Source: an uncultured Eubacteriales bacterium
Lineage (GTDB): Bacteria > Bacillota > Clostridia > Lachnospirales > Lachnospiraceae
Direction of reading: 5' to 3'
NCBI GenBank assembly: GCA_902797845.1
Contig: CADBUJ010000046.1
Coordinates: 1-58,645 of the forward strand
DNA: 58,645 nucleotides
Positions 8,221-17,952 of the stretch are shown here, piece by piece. The position numbers and the translations under genes were made by a program. How positions within the stretch are numbered: the stretch's first letter is position 1; each line of letters opens with the position of its first letter. The notes below the pieces were generated by a model. That model did no database searches. It was not told the DNA's origin and saw nothing but the letters and a program-made list of their open reading frames with translations.

Positions 8221-11200
8221 ATGCCAAAAAGAACAGACCTTAAAAAGATAATGATCATAGGATCAGGACCCATAGTAATAGGACAGGCGGCCGAGTTTGA
8301 TTACGCCGGCACTCAGGCCTGCATAGCCCTGAAGGAAGAAGGCTATGAGGTGCTTCTCTGCAATTCCAATCCTGCCACCATCATGACGGACACCATAATG
8401 GCCGATAAGGTTTATATGGAGCCCCTTACACTGGAATTTATAGCAAAGATATTAAGATACGAACGTCCGGATGCCATTATACCCGGCATTGGAGGGCAGA
8501 CAGGTCTCAATCTTGCAATGCAGCTAGAGAAGAAGGGTATCCTTAAGGAATGCCAGGTGGAGCTGCTGGGAACCACAGGAGAATCGATCGAAAGAGCTGA
8601 AGACCGGGAAAAGTTCAAGGAGCTTTGCATAGAGATAGGAGAGCCTGTTATCCCCTCTCAGATCACATATTCTGTAGAAGAGGCTGTTAAGGCGGCAGAC
8701 GATATAGGATATCCTGTGGTCTTAAGACCCGCCTTTACCCTGGGAGGCTCCGGCGGCGGCTTCGCGGAAAACGAAGATGAGCTTGTGGACATTGCCGTTA
8801 ATGCCTTCGATCTTTCGCCTGTACATCAGGTACTGGTGGAAAAGTCCGTAAAGGGCTATAAAGAAATAGAATTCGAAATGATGAGGGACAAGAGCGACAA
8901 TGTAATAACTGTCTGCGGTATGGAGAATGTGGATCCCGTCGGAGTACATACGGGAGATTCCATCGTTGTGGCACCCATCATGTCCCTTAATGATGCTGAT
9001 CTTAAGATGCTGAATGACAGCGCCATAAAGCTTATAAGAGCCTTAAGGATCGAAGGAGGCTGCAATATACAATTTGCCCTGGATCCCGAATCCAGCAAAT
9101 ATTATCTGATCGAAGTAAACCCCAGAGTTTCAAGATCCTCCGCACTGGCATCAAAGGCCAGCGGTTATCCCATAGCAAGAGTTACCGCAAAGGTTGCGGT
9201 GGGAATGGATCTTTCGGAGATACAGATAGCAAATACTACTGCGGCAACGGCTCCCGTCCTTGATTATGTAGTGGCTAAGCTTCCCCGTTTCCCCTTCGAT
9301 AAATTCTCTTATGCTTCCAATAAGCTGGGAACACAGATGAAGGCCACCGGAGAGGTAATGGGCATAGGCTCCAATCTTGAGGAGTGTCTCCTGAAATCCG
9401 TAAGGTGCCTTGAAATAGGCGTAAACCATTTCTACATGCCGAAATTCGACAGACTGACAAAAGAACAGCTTATTAGTTATGTTTCGGAATTCAGGGATGA
9501 CGGGATCTTTGCAGTAGCGCAGCTCTTAAGGCTTGGAACGGACATAGCCGAGATACATAAGGCCACGATGATAACAGAGCTCTTCCTTAATGCACTTAAA
9601 AATATCGTGGATATGGAAGTAAAGCTGTCGGAGGACCCGGGCAACATCGGCCTTTTAGAAGAAGCCAAGAAAATGGGATTTTCTGACCCCTTTATCGCGA
9701 AGCTCTGGAACACCAGCGAGCTTGCGATCTTTGACCTTCGAAGAGAGAACGGCATCATACCCATATTCAGAATGGCAGACACGCTTCATACAGGAGCTTA
9801 CATCCCTTACTTCTATTCCTCCTACTCAGGAGAAAACAGATCCGTGGTAACGGATAAAAAGAAGATCATAGTACTGGGAGCGGGCCCCATCAGGATAGGA
9901 CAAGGCGTTGAATTCGATTATTCAACGGTACATGCAGTCACCACCATAAAGAAGTCGGGCTATGAGGCCATCATCATAAATAATAATCCGGAGACTGTTT
10001 CCACGGATTACACCACATCAGACAAGCTGTATTTCGAGCCTCTTACGCCGGAAGATGTTATGAACATCATTCTGTTTGAAAATCCCGAGGGAGTAATTGC
10101 CACCCTGGGCGGACAGACAGCCATTAACCTTGCAAGGCCTCTTTATGACAGGGGCGTAAAGCTTATCGGCACCGACTGCAATGCCATAGATAAGGCAGAA
10201 AACAGAGATTATTTCGAGAAGCTTCTTGTGGATCTTGATATTCCTCAGCCGGAAGGATGTGCTGTCACATCAGTTGAGGACGGCATCAAGGCGGCAGAGA
10301 CCATAGGTTACCCTGTGCTGGTACGGCCTTCCTTCGTTCTGGGCGGACGGGCCATGCAGATAGTGGCAGATGAGGAGCAGCTTAAATATTATCTCAAGAA
10401 CGCAGTGGAGATCGATGCAGATAAGCCGGTGCTTGTGGATAAATATATACAGGGAAAAGAAGTTGAGATCGATGCCATATGCGACGGAAGAGATGTTTTC
10501 GTGCCCGGAATAATGGAGCTGGTGGAAAGGACGGGAGTCCATTCCGGAGACTCTACAAGCGTATATCCCACCTTCAGCATCTCCAACCAGGTAAAGGGGA
10601 CCATACTTCAGTACGCCAAGAAGCTGGGACTGGGTATCGGCATCATAGGTCTGTTCAATGTCCAGTTTATAGTGGATAAGGATGACAAGGTATTTATAAT
10701 AGAAGTCAACCCCAGATCCTCAAGGACAGTTCCCTTCCTTTCAAAAGCCACAGGCTTCAGCCTTGCAGATATAGCAACAGACGTTATACTCGGAAAGAGC
10801 CTTAAGGAGCAGGGCATCTTCGACATATATCCGGAGGAGAAAAAGAGATGGTACGTTAAGGCTTCCGTATTCTCCTTCAACAAGCTTAAGGGTATAGATG
10901 CATACCTTTCTCCCGAGATGAAATCCACAGGAGAAGCCATAGGTTACGATGACAAGCTTAACAGGGCCCTTTACAAGGCACTGCAGGCAGCAGGTATGAA
11001 AATAAGGAATTACGGAACGGTCTTCGTTACCATATCGAAAAAGGACAGAGAGGAAGCACTTCCTCTTGTACGCAGGTTCTACAATCTGGGATTTAATATA
11101 GAGGCCACGGAGGGAACGGCAAAATTCTTGAGAGAAAACGGCATAAGAACAAGGATACTGTGCAAGATCAAGGAGGGGGATGATATCCCCAATGCCATAA

Positions 11201-11391
11201 AGCAGGGCCACATTGCATATGTGATAAATACCAGCGCAGTGGCATCCACAAGCCGCATCTCCGACGGATATAAGATAAGGTCCATGGCCACAGAGCATAA
11301 TATAACGGTGTTTACTTCTCTGGATACCGTAAAGGTGCTCCTGGATGTACTTGAGGAGACTACCATGGGAGTTTCCACCATAGATGCCTGA
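8221..11391 (+). CDS. carB: Carbamoyl-phosphate synthase large subunit
   Basis: 1056 residues, normal length. Two homologous ATP-grasp halves are visible: the first starts at KIMIIGSGPIVIGQAAEFDYAGTQ, the second near residue 550 at KIIVLGAGPIRIGQGVEFDYS. The C-terminal part has an MGS-like allosteric domain (AYVINTSAVAS). It forms carbamoyl phosphate from bicarbonate, ATP and ammonia delivered by the small subunit CarA. A strong AAGGAGG precedes the start. The small-subunit gene carA, usually adjacent, is not in this operon or window. Confidence 0.97.
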   Translation: MPKRTDLKKIMIIGSGPIVIGQAAEFDYAGTQACIALKEEGYEVLLCNSNPATIMTDTIMADKVYMEPLTLEFIAKILRYERPDAIIPGIGGQTGLNLAMQLEKKGILKECQVELLGTTGESIERAEDREKFKELCIEIGEPVIPSQITYSVEEAVKAADDIGYPVVLRPAFTLGGSGGGFAENEDELVDIAVNAFDLSPVHQVLVEKSVKGYKEIEFEMMRDKSDNVITVCGMENVDPVGVHTGDSIVVAPIMSLNDADLKMLNDSAIKLIRALRIEGGCNIQFALDPESSKYYLIEVNPRVSRSSALASKASGYPIARVTAKVAVGMDLSEIQIANTTAATAPVLDYVVAKLPRFPFDKFSYASNKLGTQMKATGEVMGIGSNLEECLLKSVRCLEIGVNHFYMPKFDRLTKEQLISYVSEFRDDGIFAVAQLLRLGTDIAEIHKATMITELFLNALKNIVDMEVKLSEDPGNIGLLEEAKKMGFSDPFIAKLWNTSELAIFDLRRENGIIPIFRMADTLHTGAYIPYFYSSYSGENRSVVTDKKKIIVLGAGPIRIGQGVEFDYSTVHAVTTIKKSGYEAIIINNNPETVSTDYTTSDKLYFEPLTPEDVMNIILFENPEGVIATLGGQTAINLARPLYDRGVKLIGTDCNAIDKAENRDYFEKLLVDLDIPQPEGCAVTSVEDGIKAAETIGYPVLVRPSFVLGGRAMQIVADEEQLKYYLKNAVEIDADKPVLVDKYIQGKEVEIDAICDGRDVFVPGIMELVERTGVHSGDSTSVYPTFSISNQVKGTILQYAKKLGLGIGIIGLFNVQFIVDKDDKVFIIEVNPRSSRTVPFLSKATGFSLADIATDVILGKSLKEQGIFDIYPEEKKRWYVKASVFSFNKLKGIDAYLSPEMKSTGEAIGYDDKLNRALYKALQAAGMKIRNYGTVFVTISKKDREEALPLVRRFYNLGFNIEATEGTAKFLRENGIRTRILCKIKEGDDIPNAIKQGHIAYVINTSAVASTSRISDGYKIRSMATEHNITVFTSLDTVKVLLDVLEETTMGVSTIDA

Positions 11392-11430
11392 TATGGTCAC
11401 TATTTGAACACAGGGGAAAGATATAATCAC

Positions 11431-12171
11431 ATGGATAAGAAGATCTTTGAGATAAAAGAAAATAAGGCGTTGGCCAAAAACGGGATCTACAGGATGATTC
11501 TGTCGGGTGACGGAAGCGACCTTAAAAGACCCGGTCAGTTCGTAAACATAAAAGTAGGAAGCAATTTTCTGAGACGTCCCATTTCCGTTGCGGATCATTA
11601 TGATGATTCCATCACCATTATTTATAAAGTGGTGGGAAAAGGAACTCTGGAAATGAGCATGCTCCAACCGGGGGATGAACTGGACATCCTTACGGGACTG
11701 GGCAACGGGTTTGACACCTCTCTTTCAGGAAAGGATCCCATCCTTATAGGCGGAGGCGTTGGGGTACCCCCTCTTTACGGCCTTTGCAAAGAACTTGTAA
11801 AGGAAGGGAAGCAGGTAAGCACGGTCCTGGGCTTTAATACGGAGGATGATGTCTTTTACGAAGATGAATTCCGTAAGCTGGGAGCGAAAGTCATTGTTGC
11901 CACTGCCGACGGGAGTAAAGGAGAAAAGGGCTTTGTCACAGATATAGTTAAGGACATGTCCTATTCCTATTTCTACACATGCGGACCGGAGCCCATGTTC
12001 AGGGCACTTAAGGATATAGTTAAGACGAAGGGCCAGTACAGCTTCGAATCCAGAATGGGATGCGGATTCGGCGCATGTATGGGCTGTTCCATGGAAACAA
12101 AGAGCGGATACAAAAGGATCTGCAGGGAAGGACCTGTACTGGAAAGTGAGGAAATAATATGGGAAGGTTAA
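11431..12171 (+). CDS. pyrK: Dihydroorotate dehydrogenase electron transfer subunit
   Basis: 246 residues. A ferredoxin-reductase-type protein: FAD-binding half (FLRRPISVADH), NAD-binding half (ILIGGGVGVPPLYGL, CGPEPMFRAL) and a C-terminal [2Fe-2S] cluster with cysteines in the pattern CGFGACMGC plus a distal Cys (RICREG). It passes electrons from PyrD to NAD. ATG 11431 is preferred over the in-frame TTG at 11404 because of GGGGAAAG upstream and homologue length. Its end overlaps pyrD by 13 bases, consistent with the PyrK-PyrD complex. Confidence 0.95.
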   Translation: MDKKIFEIKENKALAKNGIYRMILSGDGSDLKRPGQFVNIKVGSNFLRRPISVADHYDDSITIIYKVVGKGTLEMSMLQPGDELDILTGLGNGFDTSLSGKDPILIGGGVGVPPLYGLCKELVKEGKQVSTVLGFNTEDDVFYEDEFRKLGAKVIVATADGSKGEKGFVTDIVKDMSYSYFYTCGPEPMFRALKDIVKTKGQYSFESRMGCGFGACMGCSMETKSGYKRICREGPVLESEEIIWEG

Positions 12172-13067
12172 GTACGGTGCTTTGCGGCATAGAGCTTTCA
12201 AATCCTGTTATCCCCGCATCCGGTACCTTTGGATTCGGGTATGAATTTGCCGAATACTACGATATAAATATCCTCGGCAGCATCTCCCTTAAAGGGACCA
12301 CAAAAGATAAAAGATACGGTAATCCTCTGCCGCGTATAGCAGAAACACCGTCGGGTATGCTTAATGCAGTGGGGCTTCAGAATCCCGGTGCAGACTTAGT
12401 CATCAAAGAGGAGCTTCCAAGATTACGAAAGGTATTTTCCAAAAAAGTGATGGCAAATGTAAGCGGCTTCTCCGTGGAGGATTATGTTTACAGCTGCGAA
12501 AAACTGGACAGGGAAGATATGGTAGGGTGGCTTGAGATAAATATAAGCTGTCCCAATGTACACGGGGGAGGCATGAGCTTCGGTACGGATAAGGATCAGG
12601 CAGCCCTTATTACGAGAGAGGTAAAGGCTGTAACAAAAAAACCCGTCATCATAAAGCTTTCTCCCAATGTTACGGATATAGGGGAAATAGCGGAAAGTTG
12701 TCAGGATGCGGGAGCAGACGGCATCAGCCTTATAAACACCCTTCTCGGCATGAGGATAGACCTTAGGACAAGGAAACCTGTTTTGAAGAACAGGACAGGC
12801 GGTCTTTCGGGCCCGGCTGTATTTCCGGTGGCCCTTCGCATGGTCAATGACGTTTACAAAAGGGTGACGATCCCTGTGGTAGGTATGGGAGGCATAGCTT
12901 CTGCAGAGGATGTTATAGAGATGGCCATGGCAGGCGCTTCTGCGGTGCAGGTGGGAGCCTGCAATCTTACGGATCCCTACGCCTGCAAGAATATAATAGA
13001 AGCCTTGCCGGAGGCCCTTGATAAATACGGCATAAAAGATCTAATGGATGTAAAGGGGATAGTCTGA
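12159..13067 (+). CDS. pyrD: Dihydroorotate dehydrogenase, class 1B catalytic subunit
   Basis: 302 residues. FMN-dependent TIM barrel oxidising dihydroorotate to orotate. Seen motifs: IPASGTFGFGYE near the start, LNAVGLQNPG, the catalytic-cysteine segment NISCPNVHGGG, and the phosphate-binding VVGMGGIASAEDV near the C-terminus. Together with pyrK just upstream this is the NAD-linked class 1B enzyme typical of Gram-positive anaerobes. The stop overlaps the pyrF start (TGATG). Confidence 0.95.
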   Translation: MGRLSTVLCGIELSNPVIPASGTFGFGYEFAEYYDINILGSISLKGTTKDKRYGNPLPRIAETPSGMLNAVGLQNPGADLVIKEELPRLRKVFSKKVMANVSGFSVEDYVYSCEKLDREDMVGWLEINISCPNVHGGGMSFGTDKDQAALITREVKAVTKKPVIIKLSPNVTDIGEIAESCQDAGADGISLINTLLGMRIDLRTRKPVLKNRTGGLSGPAVFPVALRMVNDVYKRVTIPVVGMGGIASAEDVIEMAMAGASAVQVGACNLTDPYACKNIIEALPEALDKYGIKDLMDVKGIV

Positions 13068-13768
13068 TGGCTAAAGATGTGATAATTGCCTGCGATTTTC
13101 CGGGCAGAGAGGAAACACTCGGATTCCTTGAAGATTTCAAGGATGAAAAGCTTTTTTTAAAAATAGGCATGGAGCTTTTTTACAGCCAGGGGCCGGATAT
13201 CGTAAGGGAGATAAAGGACATGGGTCACAGGATATTCCTGGATCTTAAGCTTCACGATATACCGAATACCGTTAAAAGCGCCATGAAGGTCCTTAAAGGG
13301 CTTTCCGTTGACATGGTAAACGTACATGCGGCAGGCACATCGGAAATGATGAAGGCTGCTCTTGAGGGCCTGTCGGAAGGGACGGAGGAGAGGCCACTTC
13401 TTATAGCAGTCACCCAGCTTACATCAACAGGAAAAGAATCCCTTATGTCGGAGCTCCTTATAAACAGCTCCATGGAAGAGACGGTAATGCACTATGCATT
13501 AAATGCAAGGAACTCCGGTCTTGACGGAGTGGTGTGCTCGCCTCTTGAGGCAAAAGATGTACATAAGGTCTGCGGAGATGATTTCCTGACAGTCACACCG
13601 GGCATAAGATTTAAAGACAGCAGTGCAGACGATCAGAAAAGGATAATGACGCCTGAAATGGCAAGTAAGGCAGGAAGCGATTATATAGTAGTGGGAAGGC
13701 CTGTTACAAGGGCAGATGACCCTAAAGAGGCATACAGGAGATGCAGAAAGGAGTTTTTGGGAGAATAA
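13067..13768 (+). CDS. pyrF: Orotidine 5'-phosphate decarboxylase
   Basis: 233 residues. Converts OMP to UMP. The charged catalytic network motif FLDLKLHDIPNTV is intact, as are the N-terminal ACDFPGREE and C-terminal VTPGIRF and IVVGRPVT phosphate-binding segments. The gene overlaps pyrD by one base and its TAA overlaps the pyrE ATG (TAATG), so translation is probably coupled. Confidence 0.95.
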   Translation: MAKDVIIACDFPGREETLGFLEDFKDEKLFLKIGMELFYSQGPDIVREIKDMGHRIFLDLKLHDIPNTVKSAMKVLKGLSVDMVNVHAAGTSEMMKAALEGLSEGTEERPLLIAVTQLTSTGKESLMSELLINSSMEETVMHYALNARNSGLDGVVCSPLEAKDVHKVCGDDFLTVTPGIRFKDSSADDQKRIMTPEMASKAGSDYIVVGRPVTRADDPKEAYRRCRKEFLGE

Positions 13769-14418
13769 TGAACGGAGTAAAAGAGCTTATAGCAAAAGAT
13801 CTGTTGTCCATAAAGGCGGTATTCTTAAACCCTGACGAGCCCTTTATCTGGGCCAGCGGGATAAAGAGCCCCATTTACTGCGATAACAGGCTTATCCTTA
13901 CATCACCCGATGTAAGAAATGATGTTGAAGAAGGTCTTGTTTCCTTGATCAAAGAGAATTATCCGGATGCAGAGGTGCTTATGGGTACGTCCACAGCCGG
14001 AATAGCTCATGCGGCCATATGCGCGCATTTGATGGGCATCCCTATGGGATATGTAAGGGGAGGAGCAAAAGATCACGGCAGAAAGAACAGGATAGAGGGA
14101 AGACTCCTTCCCGGACAGAAAGCTGTTGTGGTGGAAGATCTTATTTCCACAGGGAAAAGCGCCATAGAGACAGCAGAGGCATTAAGGGAAGCCGGCGCAG
14201 AGGTGCTTGGCATAGTAAGCATATTTACCTACGGCATGCAAAAGGGACTGGATCTGCTCTCGGAGCATAACATAAAGAATGTAAGCCTTACGGATTTTGA
14301 TACGGTAGTTTCTGAAGCAGCAGAGGAGGGATATATAAAGAGCTCCGATGTAAAGAGGCTTATGGCCTTCAGGAATGATCCGTCTGATGAAAGCTGGATA
14401 GGAGGAAACAATGGCTAA
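13768..14418 (+). CDS. pyrE: Orotate phosphoribosyltransferase
   Basis: 216 residues. Transfers phosphoribose from PRPP to orotate. The PRPP-binding motif [12 protein letters not shown] is present, with the [14 protein letters not shown] substrate segment near the N-terminus. ATG 13768 is chosen over the frame's first ATG at 13741 because it sits just after pyrF in a TAATG overlap with GGGAG upstream, and gives the usual family N-terminus. Its end overlaps pyrB by eight bases. Confidence 0.94.
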   Translation: MNGVKELIAKDLLSIKAVFLNPDEPFIWASGIKSPIYCDNRLILTSPDVRNDVEEGLVSLIKENYPDAEVLMGTSTAGIAHAAICAHLMGIPMGYVRGGAKDHGRKNRIEGRLLPGQKAVVVEDLISTGKSAIETAEALREAGAEVLGIVSIFTYGMQKGLDLLSEHNIKNVSLTDFDTVVSEAAEEGYIKSSDVKRLMAFRNDPSDESWIGGNNG

Positions 14419-15328
14419 CCTTATAAACATTCTTGACCTCTCTGTGGAGGAGATAGACAGACTTATGGATCTTGCAGATGACATCATGGCAGATCCGGAA
14501 AAATACAACGAAAGCTGTAAGCATAAGATCCTGGCCACTTTATTCTTCGAACCGTCAACGAGAACAAGGCTGTCCTTCGAGTCTGCCATGCTTTCTCTGG
14601 GAGGAGAGGTCCTGGGTTTTTCGGAGGCTGCATCAAGCTCTTCTGCAAAGGGTGAGAGTGTTGCGGATACGATCACTGTCGTAAGCGGTTATTCCGACAT
14701 CATAGCCATGAGGCATCCCAAGGAGGGAGCACCGGTAATAGGAGCGGAGCATGCTCTTGTTCCTATTATAAATGCCGGAGACGGAGGACATTATCACCCT
14801 ACACAGACATTGGCAGACCTTCTTACCATAAGGCACGAACTGGGAAGGATGAGCGGCCTTAAGATAGGAGTTTGCGGAGACCTTAAATTCGGAAGGACCG
14901 TCCATTCTCTTATAGAAGCCATGTCCAGATATGATGACAACGAGTTTTATCTTATATCCCCGGAAGAGCTTAAGCTGCCGGGATTCGTTAAGAACGAATA
15001 TATAATAGATAAGAATATCCCCTATAAAGAAACGGGATCTCTGGAGGACTGCATAGGCGAACTTGATATCCTCTATATGACAAGGGTACAGAGGGAAAGA
15101 TTCTTCAATGAGGAAGATTACCTGAGGCTCCGTGACTGCTTTATACTCACAGAGGAAAAGATGAAGGATGCACGGGAGGATATGATCGTTATGCATCCTC
15201 TTCCCAGGGTAAACGAGATACAAACAGCAGTGGACAAGGATAAAAGGGCCTGCTATTTCAAACAGACCGTATACGGGAAATACATGAGGATGGCCCTTAT
15301 CTTAAAGCTTCTGGAGGTAGAGGTATGA
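14411..15328 (+). CDS. pyrB: Aspartate carbamoyltransferase catalytic chain
   Basis: 305 residues, full length. It condenses carbamoyl phosphate with aspartate, the committed step. Carbamoyl phosphate site [15 protein letters not shown] is intact, as are [12 protein letters not shown] and the aspartate-site region HPLPRVNEI. It overlaps pyrE by eight bases and pyrI by four (ATGA), as expected for the two chains of one holoenzyme. Confidence 0.96.
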   Translation: MANLINILDLSVEEIDRLMDLADDIMADPEKYNESCKHKILATLFFEPSTRTRLSFESAMLSLGGEVLGFSEAASSSSAKGESVADTITVVSGYSDIIAMRHPKEGAPVIGAEHALVPIINAGDGGHYHPTQTLADLLTIRHELGRMSGLKIGVCGDLKFGRTVHSLIEAMSRYDDNEFYLISPEELKLPGFVKNEYIIDKNIPYKETGSLEDCIGELDILYMTRVQRERFFNEEDYLRLRDCFILTEEKMKDAREDMIVMHPLPRVNEIQTAVDKDKRACYFKQTVYGKYMRMALILKLLEVEV

Positions 15329-15738
15329 ATATAGACAGTATTCAGAACGGATTCGTTATAGACCATATACAGGCAGGAAAAGGAATGGATCTTTACCATT
15401 TTCTGGAGCTTGATAAGCTGGATATGCCCGTGGCCATGATAATGGGAGCTTTCAGCAGGAAGACAGGCAAAAAGGACATCATAAAGATCGACGGAGAGGT
15501 TGATATAAATATTGATGCCATAGGATATGTGGATCCGGGGGCAACCGTTACCATCATAAAAAACGGACAGATCGTGGAGAAGAGAAAGATAGAGGAGCCT
15601 GAGATACTTACGGATGTAATATATTGCAAGAATCCCAGGTGCATAACCTCCACGGAGCAGGAGATCAGGCACGTGTTCAGGCTTACGGATAAAAGCAGGC
15701 ATGAATACAGATGTATATACTGTGATGCAAGGGGTTGA
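15325..15738 (+). CDS. pyrI: Aspartate carbamoyltransferase regulatory chain
   Basis: 137 residues, somewhat shorter than the 153 of the E. coli chain. Allosteric N-terminal half followed by the zinc-binding half with four cysteines in the order CKNPRC ... CIYC. It should bind nucleotides and zinc and assemble with PyrB. Its presence means this organism may control pyrimidine flux at enzyme level (PyrI) as well as by leader attenuation. The next gene starts four bases after the stop. Confidence 0.93.
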   Translation: MNIDSIQNGFVIDHIQAGKGMDLYHFLELDKLDMPVAMIMGAFSRKTGKKDIIKIDGEVDINIDAIGYVDPGATVTIIKNGQIVEKRKIEEPEILTDVIYCKNPRCITSTEQEIRHVFRLTDKSRHEYRCIYCDARG

Positions 15739-15742
15739 CTGA

Positions 15743-16411
15743 ATGAAGGTTCTTATTGCAGAGGATGAAGCGGGCGTAGCCAGAGCGATAAAGGTATTCC
15801 TTGAGCGCAATAAAATAAATGCTGATGTTGTTGAGGACGGGGAATCTGCTCTTTCCTACCTGGAATATGCGGAATATGATGTAGCCGTCCTCGATATTAT
15901 GATGCCGAAAGTGGACGGAGTGACTGTCGTTAAAAAGGTAAGAGAAAAGAATATGGATATACCCATACTTCTCCTTACTGCAAAAAGCGGTATAGACGAC
16001 CGTGTAAACGGCCTTACGGCCGGTGCAGATGATTATCTTATAAAGCCTTTTGATATGAACGAGCTGCTGGCCAGGATAAAGGCTCTTTCCAGAAGGGGGA
16101 AAAGCTTTTCTCCTGACATACTGGATATAAACGGCACAAAGCTTAATCTTAACAGCTTTGAACTTTCAAGAGGGGAAGCCGTGGAGAAGCTTAACAACAA
16201 GGAATTCCAGCTTATGGAGCTTTTTATGAAGTATCCGAAGCAGGTATTTTCCGCCGACCACATAATGGAAAGGATCTGGACGGAATCTGATGCAGAAATA
16301 GATGTGCTGTGGACTTATATGGGATTTATAAGAAAAAAGCTTAAGAAGATAGGCGCCACTGTGGAAATAAAAACAGTCAGAGGCGCAGGGTATTCCCTGG
16401 AGGAGATATGA
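15743..16411 (+). CDS. OmpR/PhoB-family response regulator
   Basis: 222 residues. N-terminal receiver with the acidic pair E7-D8, phosphoacceptor Asp51 (VLDIMMPK), Thr (LLTAK) and Lys (IKPFD); C-terminal winged-helix DNA-binding domain ending TVRGAGYSLEE. AAGGGG lies about eight bases before the ATG, which is only four bases after pyrI, so it is probably read from the pyr operon. Its stop overlaps the kinase start (ATGATG). Target genes cannot be told from the sequence. Confidence 0.92.
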   Translation: MKVLIAEDEAGVARAIKVFLERNKINADVVEDGESALSYLEYAEYDVAVLDIMMPKVDGVTVVKKVREKNMDIPILLLTAKSGIDDRVNGLTAGADDYLIKPFDMNELLARIKALSRRGKSFSPDILDINGTKLNLNSFELSRGEAVEKLNNKEFQLMELFMKYPKQVFSADHIMERIWTESDAEIDVLWTYMGFIRKKLKKIGATVEIKTVRGAGYSLEEI

Positions 16412-17730
16412 TGCTTAAAAAGCTGCAGAGAAGATTCGTGATATGGACATCTCTGGCTATATTTGCAGTGATATCCATGATCGTTTTGATCATAAATATT
16501 TCATACAGGAGAGTCCTTATAACAAGGGAGGATAATACCATAGATTCCATAATGTCCGGTGAGAGGCAGCCGGGCCCCGGAGGACCCGGGAGCGGCAATG
16601 TCCCGGGAGAAGGACCCGGGGACCAGATGGAGCCAAAGCCCGGAACCGGTAATGATCCGGGAAAGAACAACGGAAACGGAGGGCAGGATCCGAAAGGCGG
16701 CATAGCATTTGACGGCAATATGTCTCCTGAAGCGCCTTTCCTCACAAGATATTTTACCGTGACGGCTGACGCGGAAAAGAATGTTGTTTCAGTATCTATT
16801 GACAACATCGGGTCCGTGACACAGGAGGATGGAAAGACCATGGCTGAGGAGGTCCTTTCCGAAGGCAGCGAAAGGGGCTACAGCGGAGAATACCGGTACG
16901 CCGTAAAGACAACGGATGAAGGGTATCTTATGGCGTTCCTTAACTGCTCCCAGGACCAGGAATCCATGTTGTCCATACTTAGGGTCTCGATCATAGTAGG
17001 GGCATCAAGCATGCTTCTTATCGTACTGGCACTTTTTCTGATCTCCAGACGGGTGATAGCTCCGTATGCAAGAAACATGGCCATGCAAAGACAGTTTATT
17101 ACTGATGCGGAGCATGAGCTCAAAACACCGCTCACTTCCATTGCAGCCAGTACGGATGTGCTTATGATGGATGAAGAGAACGAATGGCTCCTTAATATAA
17201 AGGACCAGACAGAGCATATGAAAAAGCTGGTGGCAGGGATGCTTACTCTTTCAAGAATGGACGAGGAATCGCCTATCCCTGACAAAGAGACATTCTCTAT
17301 AAGTGATGCTGCCTGGGAGACAATGCAGCCCTTTGAGATGGCTGCAAGAGGGCTTAATAAGAGCTTTAAATGTGACATAGAAGACGGCATGACCATGGAA
17401 GGCGCCAGGGCCATGATACAGCAGATGATGTCCATTCTCTTGGATAATGCCGTCAAGTATTCCGACGATGAAGGAAATATTGTTTTTAAGGTCTATAAAT
17501 CAGGCAAGAAAGTTCATGTTGATGTTTCCAACACGGGAGATCTTTCCGGCATAAAGGAACCGGAGAGGCTGTTTGACAGATTTTACAGACCTGACAGCTC
17601 AAGAAATATTAAAACGGGAGGCTTCGGCATAGGCCTTTCCATAGCAAGGGCAGTAGCCAGGGGACACAAGGGAGATATAAATGTGTCCATTTCGGGCAAC
17701 AAGATAACCTTCAACGCGGTAATGGAATAA
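16408..17730 (+). CDS. Sensor histidine kinase with Gly/Pro-rich extracellular segment
   Basis: 440 residues. Membrane span at about 12-30, an extracellular part of about 150 residues, second span at about 190-210, then dimerisation box with His236 (EHELKTPLTS), and an ATPase domain with N box (LLDNAVKYS), RFYRPD and GGFGIGLSIA. The first part of the sensor loop (about 50-98) is low-complexity Gly, Pro, Asn and Asp. It partners the regulator just upstream. The signal is unknown; the position behind the pyr genes may be regulatory or only a neighbour effect. Confidence 0.92.
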   Translation: MMLKKLQRRFVIWTSLAIFAVISMIVLIINISYRRVLITREDNTIDSIMSGERQPGPGGPGSGNVPGEGPGDQMEPKPGTGNDPGKNNGNGGQDPKGGIAFDGNMSPEAPFLTRYFTVTADAEKNVVSVSIDNIGSVTQEDGKTMAEEVLSEGSERGYSGEYRYAVKTTDEGYLMAFLNCSQDQESMLSILRVSIIVGASSMLLIVLALFLISRRVIAPYARNMAMQRQFITDAEHELKTPLTSIAASTDVLMMDEENEWLLNIKDQTEHMKKLVAGMLTLSRMDEESPIPDKETFSISDAAWETMQPFEMAARGLNKSFKCDIEDGMTMEGARAMIQQMMSILLDNAVKYSDDEGNIVFKVYKSGKKVHVDVSNTGDLSGIKEPERLFDRFYRPDSSRNIKTGGFGIGLSIARAVARGHKGDINVSISGNKITFNAVME

Positions 17731-17779
17731 AATACAATATATTACAGAAATGTTAATAAAATAAAAACTAAAATGTGAG

Positions 17780-17803
17780 TTTTCCCCGCAGCTGCGGGGA
17801 AAA
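17780..17803. repeat. 24-base perfect palindrome
   Basis: TTTTCCCCGC, AGCT, GCGGGGAAAA is a perfect palindrome. It could fold into a strong hairpin but has no T run beyond its own arms, so it is a poor terminator and a possible operator site upstream of nrdD. Confidence 0.6.
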
Positions 17804-17836
17804 ACCTGTTACGGATGTCCAAATTGTGATACAAAC

Positions 17837-17861
17837 AAAACACCCAGTTATGGTGTTTTTT
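17837..17861 (+). terminator. Intrinsic terminator after the two-component system
   Basis: Stem AAAACACC/GGTGTTTT with a seven-base loop, followed by T. It probably ends the pyr-regulator-kinase transcript. Confidence 0.75.
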
Positions 17862-17872
17862 AATAAAATAAA

Positions 17873-17888
17873 CCACAATATCTTGTAT
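17873..17888. promoter_or_regulatory. NrdR-box-like palindrome upstream of nrdD
   Basis: CCACAATATCTTGTAT agrees at 12 of 16 positions with the NrdR box consensus (acaCwAtATaTwGtgt), judged by hand. It sits just upstream of the -35 of the nrdD promoter, the expected location for repression by NrdR. The usual second box is not clear: the centre of the preceding hairpin is about three helical turns away but matches poorly. Confidence 0.55.
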
Positions 17889-17895
17889 TTTTCTG

Positions 17896-17924
17896 TTGAC
17901 ATGGTATAACCCTTATGATAAATT
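17896..17924 (+). promoter_or_regulatory. Probable nrdD promoter
   Basis: Perfect -35 TTGACA (17896-17901), then 17 bases to TAAATT (17919-17924), a weak -10. TATGAT lies nearby with poorer spacing. Confidence 0.5.
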
Positions 17925-17952
17925 ATGTTTCACCGACACAAGGTGTAATTAC

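Noticed and set aside
10741..11667. 308-codon antisense frame over the end of carB and start of pyrK
   Set aside because: Spans two well-supported genes and has no recognisable domain.
16560..16680. Possible repeat array in the kinase gene
   Set aside because: The GGACCCGGG-type repeats encode a Gly/Pro linker in frame; not a CRISPR or mobile element.
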